A stretch of 34,927 nucleotides of DNA from Chthoniobacter flavus (GCA_945860355.1 CAMARB010000019.1:1-34927), one strand, 5' to 3'. Shown: positions 9,464-17,985, numbered from the stretch's first letter. Numbers and translations are program-made. Notes: a model not told the origin generated them from the sequence alone.

Positions 9464-9546
9464 CGCGGCTATTCATAGGGGCGGCCCCGCCGTTCGGTCT
9501 AATACACCTTTTGCATCCCATCGTTCCTTTTATTAGAAGACCCGCG
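9464..9546. promoter_or_regulatory. Divergent promoter region between dabB and the LysR gene
   Basis: This 83-bp spacer must hold promoters for both directions. It contains TCTAAT (9498-9503) facing ATTAGA (9532-9537), an A/T-rich inverted pair in otherwise GC-rich DNA, with the run TAATACACCTTTTGCAT between. LysR-type regulators usually bind such spacers and control the divergent operon. The exact site is inference. Confidence 0.4.
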
Positions 9547-10446
9547 ATGTCCTTTCTCAACTACCATCATCTGCGCTATTTCCGGGCGATCGCCACCGAG
9601 GGCACACTCACCGGCGCCGCCCAGCGCCTCCAAATCTCGCAGTCGGCTCTCAGCGTCCAGCTCCGCAGCCTGGAGGAAAACCTCGGGCAACTCCTGTTTC
9701 ACCGCCAAAAAAAAACCCTCGTGCTGACCGAGGCCGGGCGGATCGCCCTGGAATACGCCGAATCCATTTTCCGGTCCGGGGAGGAAATGATGGCGGTGCT
9801 CCGGAACGAGAAGGCGGTCCAGCGGCGCGTGCTCCGGATCGGGGCGGTGGCGACGCTTTCGAGGAATTTCCAGCTCGAGCTGCTCAAGCCGCTCCTGGGC
9901 CGGGACGACGTGGAGCTCATCCTGCATTCCGGGAGCCTGCGGGATCTCCTCGCGCAGCTGCGCGCGCACGTGATCGACGCGGTGCTCTCCAATCTGCCCG
10001 TCCGCCGCGATGCCGAGACCAACTGGCACAGCCGGCTCATCGAAGAGCAACCGGTGAGTCTTGTGGGCAAGCGCACCTCCAAACGGGCCCGGTTCAAATT
10101 TCCCGAGGACTTGCGGCACACGCCGCTCCTGCTCCCCGGGCTCGACAGCAGCATTCGGGCGGCCTTCGATCTGCTGCTGGAACAACATCATATCCGCCCC
10201 ATCATCGCGGCGGAGGTCGACGACATGGCGATGCTGCGGCTTCTCGCCCGGGAAGGCGCCGGTCTGGCCCTGGTGCCGCCCGTGGTTGTGAGCGGGGAAC
10301 TGGCAACCGGCGCCCTGGTGGAGCACTACCGGATCCCGCAGGTCCGCGAGAGTTTCTACTCCATCACGCCCAGCCGGAAATTCCCCAACCCGATTCTGGC
10401 GGAGATCCTCGGCAAACCCGCCCGGGAATCGAGGTCCGCCAGCTGA
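9547..10446 (+). CDS. LysR-family transcriptional regulator (NhaR-like), probable dab regulator
   Basis: A 299-residue LysR-type regulator. The start at 9547 (MSFLNYHHLRYFRAIATEG) is chosen over the upstream ATG at 9511 because family members begin right at the helix-turn-helix. The winged HTH (residues about 1-60) includes GTLTGAAQRLQISQSALSVQLRSLEENLG. The rest is the two-lobed effector-binding domain. LNYHHLRYF is typical of the NhaR branch, whose founder senses sodium and controls the NhaA antiporter. It is transcribed away from dabB across an 83-bp spacer, the classic arrangement for a LysR protein controlling its neighbour. I infer that it responds to low CO2/bicarbonate or ion status and regulates dabBA; the signal is not visible in the sequence. 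Confidence 0.9.
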   Translation: MSFLNYHHLRYFRAIATEGTLTGAAQRLQISQSALSVQLRSLEENLGQLLFHRQKKTLVLTEAGRIALEYAESIFRSGEEMMAVLRNEKAVQRRVLRIGAVATLSRNFQLELLKPLLGRDDVELILHSGSLRDLLAQLRAHVIDAVLSNLPVRRDAETNWHSRLIEEQPVSLVGKRTSKRARFKFPEDLRHTPLLLPGLDSSIRAAFDLLLEQHHIRPIIAAEVDDMAMLRLLAREGAGLALVPPVVVSGELATGALVEHYRIPQVRESFYSITPSRKFPNPILAEILGKPARESRSAS

Positions 10447-10514
10447 GCCCGCGGGCTGGGGGCGCTCCGGGGATTGACTCGGGGGACGTCCCGGGCTCCT
10501 TCTGGCGTGATTTT

Positions 10515-11387
10515 ATGGATACCCCGCCGATTCGCGCCGCGCGCGAGATGCTGCTCGCCCACGGAATCACACCCGACCGGTGCGAGATTCTCCAAGACGC
10601 CAGCACCCTGGTGCTGCGGCTCACCCCGACCCTTGTCGCGCGCGTGGTGCAAGACATCGAAGGTCCCCGCCAGGGCACGGAATGGTTTGCTCGCGAAAAC
10701 GCCGTCGCCCAGCACCTCACCACCCACGGCGCACCCGTCATTCCGCTGCACCCGGATCTGCCCCCGGGCCCCCACGAACATCTCGGTTATCCAATGAACT
10801 TCTGGAAATTCGTGACCGCCACCGGGGCCGAGCCTCATCCCGAGAAAATCGGGGAGACCCTGGGCCAATGCCACGGGATTTTGCGCCGGTTCGAGGGCGC
10901 GCTTCCCAGGCTGGCGATTCTCACGGAGAGCCTCGGCGTCGTTGACACGCTGGGGCAACGGAACCTGCTGCCTGCCGACATGCGCGACCTGTTGCGCAGG
11001 CATCTCAACAACACGCTCGAAGCGCTGGCCCCGGTGCCCGGGCAACCCCTCCATGGCGACGCGCATCCCGGCAACCTGCTCAACACCACGGAGGGGCTTC
11101 TCTGGACGGACTGGGAGGACACTTTTAGCGGGCCGCCGGAGTGGGATCTCGCCTCCGTGCTTTGGAACGCGAGGTTCCTGGAGAAGGCCGACGACGCCGT
11201 GGAGCGGATCCTGGCGGGTTACAGGAACTCGGGCGGCTCGGTGGACAACACGGTGCTTGAGCACTGTTTTGTCGCCCGCGCCGCGGTGATGTGCGCGTGG
11301 TATCCCGTGCTTTACCCCAATCCCGACGCGGACCGGCGCGCCAAACTCGCGCAGCGGCTGGAGTGGTTGCGGTGTCGGCCCGTGTGA
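10515..11387 (+). CDS. APH-family (aminoglycoside/choline kinase-like) phosphotransferase
   Basis: A 290-residue protein of the aminoglycoside phosphotransferase/choline-kinase-like family. The catalytic loop is intact: LHGDAHPGNLL (HGDxHxxN, giving the catalytic Asp and the metal-binding Asn), followed by TDWEDTFSGPPEWDLA, which supplies the DFG-equivalent metal-binding Asp. The N-lobe is divergent. Families of this type phosphorylate small hydroxylated substrates such as sugars, choline, homoserine or antibiotics; nothing here tells which. The gene stands alone between the LysR gene (68 bp upstream) and a convergent operon. I would not call it a resistance gene on this evidence. Confidence 0.8.
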   Translation: MDTPPIRAAREMLLAHGITPDRCEILQDASTLVLRLTPTLVARVVQDIEGPRQGTEWFARENAVAQHLTTHGAPVIPLHPDLPPGPHEHLGYPMNFWKFVTATGAEPHPEKIGETLGQCHGILRRFEGALPRLAILTESLGVVDTLGQRNLLPADMRDLLRRHLNNTLEALAPVPGQPLHGDAHPGNLLNTTEGLLWTDWEDTFSGPPEWDLASVLWNARFLEKADDAVERILAGYRNSGGSVDNTVLEHCFVARAAVMCAWYPVLYPNPDADRRAKLAQRLEWLRCRPV

Positions 11388-11405
11388 GTCGGCGACGGGG
11401 CGGAT

Positions 11406-11488
11406 GAACCGCGAAGAACACAGGGAGCGCAGAGAATTGCCGGGTTCCGGTTTTCCCCTTTAGCGGTCACTGCGCTCTTTGTGGTTTC
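11406..11488. repeat. Inverted repeat in convergent spacer
   Basis: GAACCGCGAAGAACACAGGG...AGCGCAGAGA (11406-11435) faces CACTGCGCTCTTTGTGGTTTC (11468-11488), an imperfect inverted repeat. It resembles the element at 150-393 (the 'gcgaagaacac...gcgcagag' wording) and may belong to the same dispersed repeat class. Confidence 0.4.
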
Positions 11489-11520
11489 AAAAAAAGAGCG
11501 CGCAGGCGCCGTAGGCGCTC
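11489..11520 (-). terminator. Intrinsic terminator of the sigma-DUF1501 operon
   Basis: Read on the minus strand, GAGCGC (11520-11515) pairs with GCGCTC (11501-11496) around a GC-rich loop that contains GGCGCC. It is followed at once by seven T (11495-11489). The hairpin overlaps the TGA stop codon of the DUF1501 gene, an economical arrangement. This is the clearest terminator in the window. Confidence 0.75.
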
Positions 11521-12985
11521 AGGACAAAATCCCCTTCACCACGTGGGCCTCTTCCACGCCGGTCAACCGCGTGTTCAACCCGCGGAACTTGTGGGTGAAC
11601 CGGGCGTGATCGATTCCCAGGCAATGCAGAATCGTCGCGTGCAGATCCCGGATGTGGACCGGGTTCTCCACGATGTTGTAGCAGAAATCGTCGGTCGCCC
11701 CGTAATCCATCCCGGGCCGGATCCCGCCCCCGGCCATCCAGAGGGTGAAACTGCGTCCATGATGATCGCGGCCCATGCCGGGCGAGCCCAGCTGGCCCTG
11801 GCTGAATACCGTGCGCCCGAACTCGGTGGCGAACACCACCAACGTGTCGTCGAGCAGTCCCCGCTGCCGGAGATCCTTCACCAATGCGGCCGTGGGTTGA
11901 TCGATGTCCCTGCACTGGTTGGGGAGCTGCCGCGTGATGGCAATGTGCTGGTCCCAGCCCCGGTGAAAAAGCTGCACGAACCGGACGTCCCGCTCCAGGA
12001 GCCGCCGGGCCAGCAGACAGTTGGATGCGTAGCTGCCGGGCTTGCGCACCTCGGGCCCGTACGCCTCGAGCGTCGCGGCCGACTCCCCGCTGATGTCGGT
12101 GAGATCGGGCACCGAGGTCTGCATCCGGAACGCCATCTCATAGGCCTTGATCCGGGTGAGTGTCTCCGGGTCGCTCATCTCCTCCGCTCGGATCTGGTTG
12201 AGCCGGGCGAGGTCGTCGAGCAGGGCGCGCCGCTGTTCGCGGTCCACCCCGGGCGGGTTCTCAAGGAAAAGCACCGGGCTGCGCCCCGGCCGCAGCCCCA
12301 CCCCCTGGTGGGAGGACGGCAGGAAACCGCTGCCCCAGAGCCTGGAGAAAACCGGCTGCCCGGGATTTTTTCCGGTGCCCTGGGAAACCATGGCGATGAA
12401 GGCCGGCAGGTTCTGGTTTTCCGTGCCGAGCCCGTAGCTTACCCAGGACCCCATGCTGGCGTAACCCGGCAACTGATTGCCGGTGTTCATGAAGGTGATC
12501 CCGGGATCGTGGTTGATGGCCTCGGTGTGCATGCTCTTGATGATGCAGAGCTCGTCGGCGATGGACTGGATCCCGGGCAACAAATCGCTGATCCACGTGC
12601 CCTGTTTGCCGCAGCGTTTGCCGGGTTCCAGGGGCGGCACCACGGGATACGCGGTCTGGCCGCTGGTCATTCCGGTGAGCCGCTGCGAACCCTTCACGCT
12701 GGGAGGAAGCTCCTTGCCGGCGTGCTGGTGAAGCATCGGTTTGTCGTCGAAAAGGTCCACGTGCGAGAGCCCGCCGCTTTGGAACAGGCAGAGCACGCGT
12801 TTCGCCTTCGGCGCAAAATGCGGCAGCCCGAGCCGGGGCAACCCGTCGCCGCCCTCGGATTGGGCCGCGCGAAGCAGATCGGGCTGGAGGAGGCTGCCCA
12901 GGGCGAGGCCGCCGATTCCGCGGGAGACATCCCCGAGAAACGTTCGGCGGGTGAGATGCGCAAGTCGGTCGATAATGGGGTTCAT
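11519..12985 (-). CDS. DUF1501 family secreted protein (sulfatase-fold)
   Basis: A 488-residue DUF1501 protein. Members have an alkaline phosphatase/sulfatase-like fold and are abundant in Planctomycetota and Verrucomicrobiota, nearly always encoded next to DUF1549/DUF1553 cytochromes, as here. The start at 12985 (MNPIIDRLAHLTRRTFLGD) is 10 bp after the stop of the preceding gene and places a Tat-like TRRTFLGD at residues about 12-19. Family stretches include RVLCLFQSGGLSHVDLFDDKP, HTEAINHDPGITFMNTGNQ, FATEFGRTVFSQG and GRDHHGRSFTLWMAGGGI. These have the Asp/His-rich metal-site pattern of the superfamily, but substrate and activity are unknown. It is last in a four-gene operon headed by an ECF sigma factor. 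Confidence 0.92.
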   Translation of the reverse strand: MNPIIDRLAHLTRRTFLGDVSRGIGGLALGSLLQPDLLRAAQSEGGDGLPRLGLPHFAPKAKRVLCLFQSGGLSHVDLFDDKPMLHQHAGKELPPSVKGSQRLTGMTSGQTAYPVVPPLEPGKRCGKQGTWISDLLPGIQSIADELCIIKSMHTEAINHDPGITFMNTGNQLPGYASMGSWVSYGLGTENQNLPAFIAMVSQGTGKNPGQPVFSRLWGSGFLPSSHQGVGLRPGRSPVLFLENPPGVDREQRRALLDDLARLNQIRAEEMSDPETLTRIKAYEMAFRMQTSVPDLTDISGESAATLEAYGPEVRKPGSYASNCLLARRLLERDVRFVQLFHRGWDQHIAITRQLPNQCRDIDQPTAALVKDLRQRGLLDDTLVVFATEFGRTVFSQGQLGSPGMGRDHHGRSFTLWMAGGGIRPGMDYGATDDFCYNIVENPVHIRDLHATILHCLGIDHARFTHKFRGLNTRLTGVEEAHVVKGILS

Positions 12986-12995
12986 GGGGAAAAAG

Positions 12996-15900
12996 TTAGT
13001 TGCGGGTAACGACCTCACTCAGGTTCAGAAGCAGCGAGGCCAGCTGCATCCATGCGGCGTGTTCCGCCGGTTCAATCGAAGGGTCCCGGGGCGATTCCCC
13101 CACGGAAAGAACCTCGGCCACGCGCGCGGCGTTGGCGCGGAAACGCTCCCGCTCCCGGGCAAGCGCCGATCTGAGCACTTCGAGCTCCGCCGGTTTCACC
13201 GCGCGGGAGGTGGCCTCCCGGAACGCCCAGCGCAGCCGCTCCGCGTCGTCCGGGGAATGCCGCACGATCCTCTGCGCGAACGCGCGGGCCGCCTCCACGA
13301 ACTGCGGGTCGTTGAGAGTGACCAAAGCCTGAAGGGGCGTTGTGGTGTTGCCGCGCGAGATCGTGCACACCTCGCGGTTGGGGGCGTCAAACGCCATCAT
13401 GTTGGGCGGCGGCGCCGTGCGTTTCCAAAACGTGTAGAGGCTCCTGCGATACAGCTTCTCCCCGTGGTCCTGAACAAAAGCCTGCGCCGTGGCCGGCGTG
13501 CTCCCGTAATGGCTCACCTCCCGCCACAGATCCCCGGGCGTGTACGGATTCACACTCGGCCCGCCCACCCTGGGCACCAGCAGCCCTCCCGCTTTCAACG
13601 CCGTGTCCCGAATCAACTCCGCCGGCACCCGAAACCGCGGGCCGCGCCCCAGGAGCCGGTTCTGCGGATCGCGCTCCAGCAGCGCGGGGGAAGCCGCCGA
13701 GGATTGCCGGTAGGTTTCGCTCATCACGACCAGCCGCACGAGATGTTTGACGTCCCAGCCGGATTCCATGAACTCCACGGCCAGCCAGTCGAGCAGAGCC
13801 GGGTGTGTGGGCCACTCGCCCTGCGCCCCGAAATCCGCCGGGGTGCCGACGATGCCCGTCCCGAAGAACATCTTCCAGAACCGGTTCACGGCGACCCTGG
13901 CCGTGAGCGGATTCGAGCGCATGGTGATCCAGCGGGCCAGCCCCAGGCGGTCCGCCGGCGCCCCTTCGGGCATGGGCGGAAGCGCGGCGATGGTCCCGGG
14001 GCTGACCTTTTCGGTCGGCTGCGCGTAGTCGCCCCTGTTGAGGATGAAAGTGTCCCGCGGCTTTGAGGCCACATCCATCACCATGGTCTGGAACGGCTGG
14101 GTCAACGCCGCGAGCCGTTCCTCGAGGTTCGCCAGCTCGATGCGCGCTCGGTTCAGGTCCTCAGACATCGCGGCGCATGCCGTCCAGAGCGCCGTTTTCT
14201 GGGCGTCGCTCCGGCTCTCCGCAGGCGCGGCGAGCGCATCGAGCACCGCCGGGGCGAGGTCGCTGTCGTCGTCCGTTCCCGTGACAACAAACAACTCGAG
14301 ATGCTCGGCCACCAGGCTCCTGCCATGACCGAAATTGAGCTGCACCGTCATGTTTCGGACCTCCTCGGGGGAGATCGGCCGGGCGAAAGTCGCCGTCAGC
14401 CGCACCGGCCCCTCGGCGCTCAGCTCGGGCGACCAACCGGACTCGTTCCGGGGATCCAGACAGCCCGACGGCGGATAACTCGGCGCCCAGCTACTCGCCG
14501 TCACCCGGGCGATCCGCTCCAGCTTGTGCAGGTTGATCTGGTCGTTCGCACGGCGATCCGCGGTGACTGAAAGGGACGTCAACACGAAGGTCCCTTTTTT
14601 GGCCGGCTGCGAGGCGTCCTCCGCGGGTTTGGCAGCCCCCTTTGCGGGTTTGCCTTCGGCCGGACCCGCCCCCCAACCGCCCCCGGTCAGCTCCGGGACA
14701 GGATGCACCACGACGCGCAGCCCGGTGATGGGCGCCCGCAGATCGGGCAGTTCCGTAGAAACATCGAACACGCCCATTTCACCGCCTCCCTTGAGACGCA
14801 CGTGGTTGCCGGCATCAAATTCGAGACCCGAGCCCCGGTTGGGCGTGGAAACATTGAGCACCTTGACGGGATGCGCGGCGAACCCCTTGCCGCGTTGGTC
14901 GAGGAGGGAGCGCTGGCGCTTCTCCCAAGCCGCCAGCGCGGCGGCGTCGGGCTTGGCAAGAAGCGCGTGGAGCTCTGCAATACGTTTCTCCACGGCCGGG
15001 ATTTCGTCGGTGCGCAGAACGGTTTTCGCCGAGATGTAAGGACCGGGATTGATACCCGCGTTTCCATCTAGCCCGCGGTCGCTCAGGGAGTTGAAGAAGG
15101 CGAAGATCTGGAAGTAATCCTTCTGGGTGATGGGATCGAACTTGTGGTTGTGGCACTGAGCACACGCCAGGGTGAGCCCCAGCACGGATTCGCCCAGGGT
15201 TTTGACCCGGTCCGCGTTGTAATTAGTGAGATTCTCCTCGGGCAGTGTGCCGCCCTCGTGGGTGACCATGTTGTTGCGCTGGAAACCCGTGGCGATGAGC
15301 TGTGCCTCGGTGCGTCCCGGCAGAAGATCGCCCGCCAACTGTTCCGTGAGGAACCGTTCGTAGGGCATATTGTCGTTAAACGCCTGAATCACCCAGTCCC
15401 GCCACAGCCACATGTGCCGGCCGCCATCGATTGAAAACCCGTTCGTGTCGGCGTACCGAGCCGCGTCCAGCCATTCCAAGGCCATGCGCTCCCCGAAATG
15501 CGGGCTCGCAAGCAGGCGTTCCACCAGCTTCCCGTAGGCGCCGGGAGAGGAATCCGACTCAAAGGCGACCGCCTCCTCCGCACTCGGCGGCAAGCCGGTG
15601 AGATCCAGCGACAACCGCCGGATAAGCTCCGCCCGATTCGCCGCGCCTCCGGGGGCGAGCCCCTCGTCCTTGAGCCGTTGCCGCACAAATGCGTCCACCG
15701 CGCCGTCCTTCCCCTCGGGGATCTCCGGCCGCTGAGGCGGGAGGAAGGACCAGTGGCCGGCGTATTTGGCCCCCTGCTCGATCCACAACTTGAGGAGGTT
15801 TTTCTCCGGCTCGGAAAGCTTGAGATGCGATTTGGGCGGAGGCATGAGCTCGTCGGGATCCGAGCTGAGAATACGCTGCCAGGCGTCGCTGCCTGCGAGG

Positions 15901-16127
15901 TCGCCGGGTTTGATCGCGGTCACCCCGTCCCGCTCGGCAAACGCGGACTCCGCAACGTCCAGCCGGAGCTCGGCTTTGCGGGATTTTTCGTCGAACCCGT
16001 GGCAGTGAAAACAGTTCTCCGAGAGGATGGGCCGGATATCGCGGTTGTAGTCCAAGTCGGCCGCGCGCGCTGAAACGCAGAGCAGTGCGGCGAGGAAAAG
16101 GGACCGGGTTCTGACGGGGATGAACAT
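12996..16127 (-). CDS. PSCyt1-DUF1549-DUF1553 secreted c-type cytochrome protein
   Basis: A 1043-residue secreted protein. The ATG at 16127 is chosen because it opens a Sec signal (MFIPVRTRSLFLAALLCVSARA). A planctomycete-type cytochrome c domain follows, with the haem-binding motif CFHCH at 39-43 (RPILSENCFHCHGFDEKSRKA) and a distal PPPKSHLKLS. DUF1549 comes next (ELIRRLSLDLTGLPPSAEE, DRYADTNGF-like AARYADTNGFSIDGG, CAQCHNHKFDP giving a second CxxCH). After a middle beta-rich region comes DUF1553 (RLGLARWITMRSNPLTARVAVNRFWKMFFG, FRVPAELIRDTALKAGGLL). The pair DUF1549/1553 plus DUF1501 is a standing gene partnership with unknown chemistry; extracytoplasmic electron transfer tied to polymer breakdown is an inference from genomic surveys. 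Confidence 0.92.
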   Translation of the reverse strand: MFIPVRTRSLFLAALLCVSARAADLDYNRDIRPILSENCFHCHGFDEKSRKAELRLDVAESAFAERDGVTAIKPGDLAGSDAWQRILSSDPDELMPPPKSHLKLSEPEKNLLKLWIEQGAKYAGHWSFLPPQRPEIPEGKDGAVDAFVRQRLKDEGLAPGGAANRAELIRRLSLDLTGLPPSAEEAVAFESDSSPGAYGKLVERLLASPHFGERMALEWLDAARYADTNGFSIDGGRHMWLWRDWVIQAFNDNMPYERFLTEQLAGDLLPGRTEAQLIATGFQRNNMVTHEGGTLPEENLTNYNADRVKTLGESVLGLTLACAQCHNHKFDPITQKDYFQIFAFFNSLSDRGLDGNAGINPGPYISAKTVLRTDEIPAVEKRIAELHALLAKPDAAALAAWEKRQRSLLDQRGKGFAAHPVKVLNVSTPNRGSGLEFDAGNHVRLKGGGEMGVFDVSTELPDLRAPITGLRVVVHPVPELTGGGWGAGPAEGKPAKGAAKPAEDASQPAKKGTFVLTSLSVTADRRANDQINLHKLERIARVTASSWAPSYPPSGCLDPRNESGWSPELSAEGPVRLTATFARPISPEEVRNMTVQLNFGHGRSLVAEHLELFVVTGTDDDSDLAPAVLDALAAPAESRSDAQKTALWTACAAMSEDLNRARIELANLEERLAALTQPFQTMVMDVASKPRDTFILNRGDYAQPTEKVSPGTIAALPPMPEGAPADRLGLARWITMRSNPLTARVAVNRFWKMFFGTGIVGTPADFGAQGEWPTHPALLDWLAVEFMESGWDVKHLVRLVVMSETYRQSSAASPALLERDPQNRLLGRGPRFRVPAELIRDTALKAGGLLVPRVGGPSVNPYTPGDLWREVSHYGSTPATAQAFVQDHGEKLYRRSLYTFWKRTAPPPNMMAFDAPNREVCTISRGNTTTPLQALVTLNDPQFVEAARAFAQRIVRHSPDDAERLRWAFREATSRAVKPAELEVLRSALARERERFRANAARVAEVLSVGESPRDPSIEPAEHAAWMQLASLLLNLSEVVTRN

Positions 16128-16175
16128 AAGCGGTTTTGAAAAGTGAACGCCCCTCGGGGGCGGCAAAGGGCGGGA

Positions 16176-17111
16176 CTATGGGGCGATGATCCAAGCGGCC
16201 CGGACGTCGTCCATGTAATGGTCGGTTCGCCCGGAAACGGGCCCCGGCGTGTTGGATCCCAAAGAAATCAGGAGGGTGCGCGCCTGGGGCGGCACGTCGA
16301 CGCGGATCGTGATGTTCCTCCAGCCCTGCTCCTCCGGGGTGGGGTAGATGGATTTCGCCGTCGAGGTGAGGATGAGTGGATTCATCTCTTGCCAGGCATT
16401 TCCCCAGGACGCAGCCAACTCACTGGGGCTCGCCAAAGAAGTAGCCGCCCGCAGCAAATAATGCTCCCCCTGCCCCGGCTTGGATGCGTGGAAATACGCG
16501 GACACCTCCACCTGCAGGGTCTTATCAGACACGGGGCGCCCAGTTGAAACGTCCGTCATCAGGCTCGCGAAGTAACCCTTCCCCTGGGGGGCGGGTCCGA
16601 GCCGGATCATCCGCTCCCCGGCAAAAGGAGCCGGACGCCCGTCGCCGCCGGGAAGAATCTCGGTGTCGATCCCGGACCACTGGCTGTAAACCGGGACCAG
16701 ATGCGACTGGGGAAGGGTCTCCTGCCGCTCGAACCCGGGATTCGCCAGAGGGAGCAGAATACGCCGGAGCCCCTCGGCCCACCCCCGGTGGTTGATGGCC
16801 CAGACCATGGACGTGCTCAGGCATCCGAGCAAAAGCCCCGCCGCGGCCGCCAGCCAGGGCCTGCGCGCGGTCGGCAAACTCCGCCAGGCCGCGCGCCCGA
16901 AGGCGGGCGAAACCGGCAGGGGCTCCAACCGGAAACGCTCGTGCAGCTGGGCCGAAAGCAACTGGGTCTCGGCGAACATCCGGCGCCGTTCCGGGCAGCG
17001 GCGTAATTCGGCCTCCAACACGTCCAATTCCGCCCCGGAAAGCTCGCCGTCCTGGTACCGCATCACCCGTTCCAGAAACGCGTCGTCCCCGCTTGTCTCG
17101 CTCTGTTTCAT
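16176..17111 (-). CDS. Membrane anti-sigma-factor-like protein with extracytoplasmic domain
   Basis: A 311-residue single-pass membrane protein. Residues 1-60 are a short acidic/helical cytosolic segment (FLERVMRYQDGELSGAELDVLEAEL) like the sigma-binding part of anti-sigma factors of this phylum. A transmembrane helix lies at about 85-106 (RPWLAAAAGLLLGCLSTSMVWAI). The remaining 200 residues are predicted outside the membrane and begin NPGFERQETLP, resembling carbohydrate-binding-module-like beta domains (PGFE, TLQVEVSAYFHAS, GWRNITIRVDVP). The start codon overlaps the stop of the sigma gene by one base (TAATG), so the two are translationally coupled. I infer that it holds the sigma factor until its outer domain senses a ligand, perhaps a glycan. 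The outer domain's identity is uncertain. Confidence 0.75.
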   Translation of the reverse strand: MKQSETSGDDAFLERVMRYQDGELSGAELDVLEAELRRCPERRRMFAETQLLSAQLHERFRLEPLPVSPAFGRAAWRSLPTARRPWLAAAAGLLLGCLSTSMVWAINHRGWAEGLRRILLPLANPGFERQETLPQSHLVPVYSQWSGIDTEILPGGDGRPAPFAGERMIRLGPAPQGKGYFASLMTDVSTGRPVSDKTLQVEVSAYFHASKPGQGEHYLLRAATSLASPSELAASWGNAWQEMNPLILTSTAKSIYPTPEEQGWRNITIRVDVPPQARTLLISLGSNTPGPVSGRTDHYMDDVRAAWIIAP

Positions 17112-17617
17112 TAAAAGGCCTCCTGCTTGCAACGCTCCCTCACGCAGTCCCCGAGCACCCGGTGAATCCGGGCCAGAGCCTGGTAAACACTCTCCAGTTT
17201 GCGCCCCATCACCGCCGCCACCTCCAAACAGGGGCGCCTCTCAAAATACCGGAGCCGGAGCAGCTCCCGGTTATTGGGAGTCACCTCCTCCATGCACAGG
17301 GCGAGCGCCTGCTGACGGAGATCCACGGCGTCCGGCCATTCCTCCGCCAGGGTGGCCAGGAGCTCCTCGCTCAAACCCTCGTACCGCCCGTATCGGGACC
17401 GCACCACATCGATGGCCCTGTGGCGCCCGGCGAGCCGCGCCCAATTGGCCACGTGCGCGGCGCTCTCAAACTCGCCGGCCCGCCCGACCGCCTTGACGCA
17501 AATCTCCTGAAAAATGTCCTCCGCCGCCTGAAAATCCCGCGTCACACTCCCGAATAGGGCGGTGAGCGGCAGGCGCTGGGCAATCAGGAGAGCGGCAACT
17601 TCCTCGGGGGGCAGCAT
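17111..17617 (-). CDS. ECF-type RNA polymerase sigma-70 factor
   Basis: A 168-residue ECF sigma factor. Region 2 is at about 20-75 (LFGSVTRDFQAAEDIFQEICVKAV, then the DNA-melting part NWARLAGRHRAIDVVRSRYGR). Region 4 is at about 112-160 (LALCMEEVTPNNRELLRLRYFERRPCLEVAAVMGRKLESVYQALARI, a helix-turn-helix). The wording fits the Rhodopirellula/Verrucomicrobium ECF subfamily, which typically heads operons of DUF1549/DUF1501 proteins. It is first in the operon 17617-11519 and probably autoregulates it. The upstream spacer (17618-17877) contains hairpin repeats; I could not identify a convincing promoter. Confidence 0.92.
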   Translation of the reverse strand: MLPPEEVAALLIAQRLPLTALFGSVTRDFQAAEDIFQEICVKAVGRAGEFESAAHVANWARLAGRHRAIDVVRSRYGRYEGLSEELLATLAEEWPDAVDLRQQALALCMEEVTPNNRELLRLRYFERRPCLEVAAVMGRKLESVYQALARIHRVLGDCVRERCKQEAF

Positions 17618-17758
17618 AGGTGTCTGCCTAAATTACGGGCGTACCCGCCCAAACTCGACATTCGGCGTGCGCATTTTTTTTCGCCGGGCGTCAGCCGGGG
17701 GCGTTGATGCCATCCGCCGGCCGATGGATGCGCCCCCCGTCGGCGGAGACCAAAGGGG

Positions 17759-17823
17759 GGCAGGCGTCCCGCCTGCCTTCTGCGCTGATCCCAAAGCTCA
17801 GCAAGGCAGGCAGGATGCCTGCC
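17759..17823. repeat. Pair of GGCAGGC hairpins in intergenic spacer
   Basis: Two related palindromes lie close together: GGCAGGC GTCCC GCCTGCC (17759-17777) and GGCAGGCA GGA TGCCTGCC (17805-17823). Both have perfect stems of 7-8 bp. They lie between the sigma gene and the BlaI gene, in a 546-bp spacer whose only other features are a possible short ORF and operator-like sites. Confidence 0.55.
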
Positions 17824-17877
17824 GGTCCCATGACAGCGCGCCGTTCTTAAGTGAGCTCTATCCGGGCCGGTCCCGGG

Positions 17878-17985
17878 TCAGCCCCGAAGAAAGGCAATCG
17901 CCACGGCGATGAGCATGATCAGCGCAGCGACGGGCAGGGCGATCAGACGGAACTTCTTAACAAAAGCGCGTTTTCTGGGGGGCAT
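17878..17985 (-). CDS. Possible 35-residue single-pass membrane peptide
   Basis: An ATG at 17985 opens a 35-codon frame ending in TGA. It encodes a basic N-terminus (MPPRKRAFVKKFR), one strongly hydrophobic segment (LIALPVAALIMLIAVAIAF) and a short LRG tail. This positive-inside, one-helix layout is typical of genuine small membrane proteins and is unusual for random GC-rich DNA. There is no recognisable Shine-Dalgarno sequence, which is also true of many genes here. It lies between the divergent sigma and BlaI genes. No family is recognised. Confidence 0.45.
   Translation of the reverse strand: MPPRKRAFVKKFRLIALPVAALIMLIAVAIAFLRG

Noticed and set aside
7841-9478. 545-codon plus-strand frame opposite dabB
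   Set aside because: Composition is that of an antisense frame of a membrane protein (rich in His, Gln, Arg); dabB is unmistakable on the other strand.
10515-11387. Aminoglycoside resistance gene
   Set aside because: Only the general APH fold motifs are present; these also mark many kinases unrelated to resistance.
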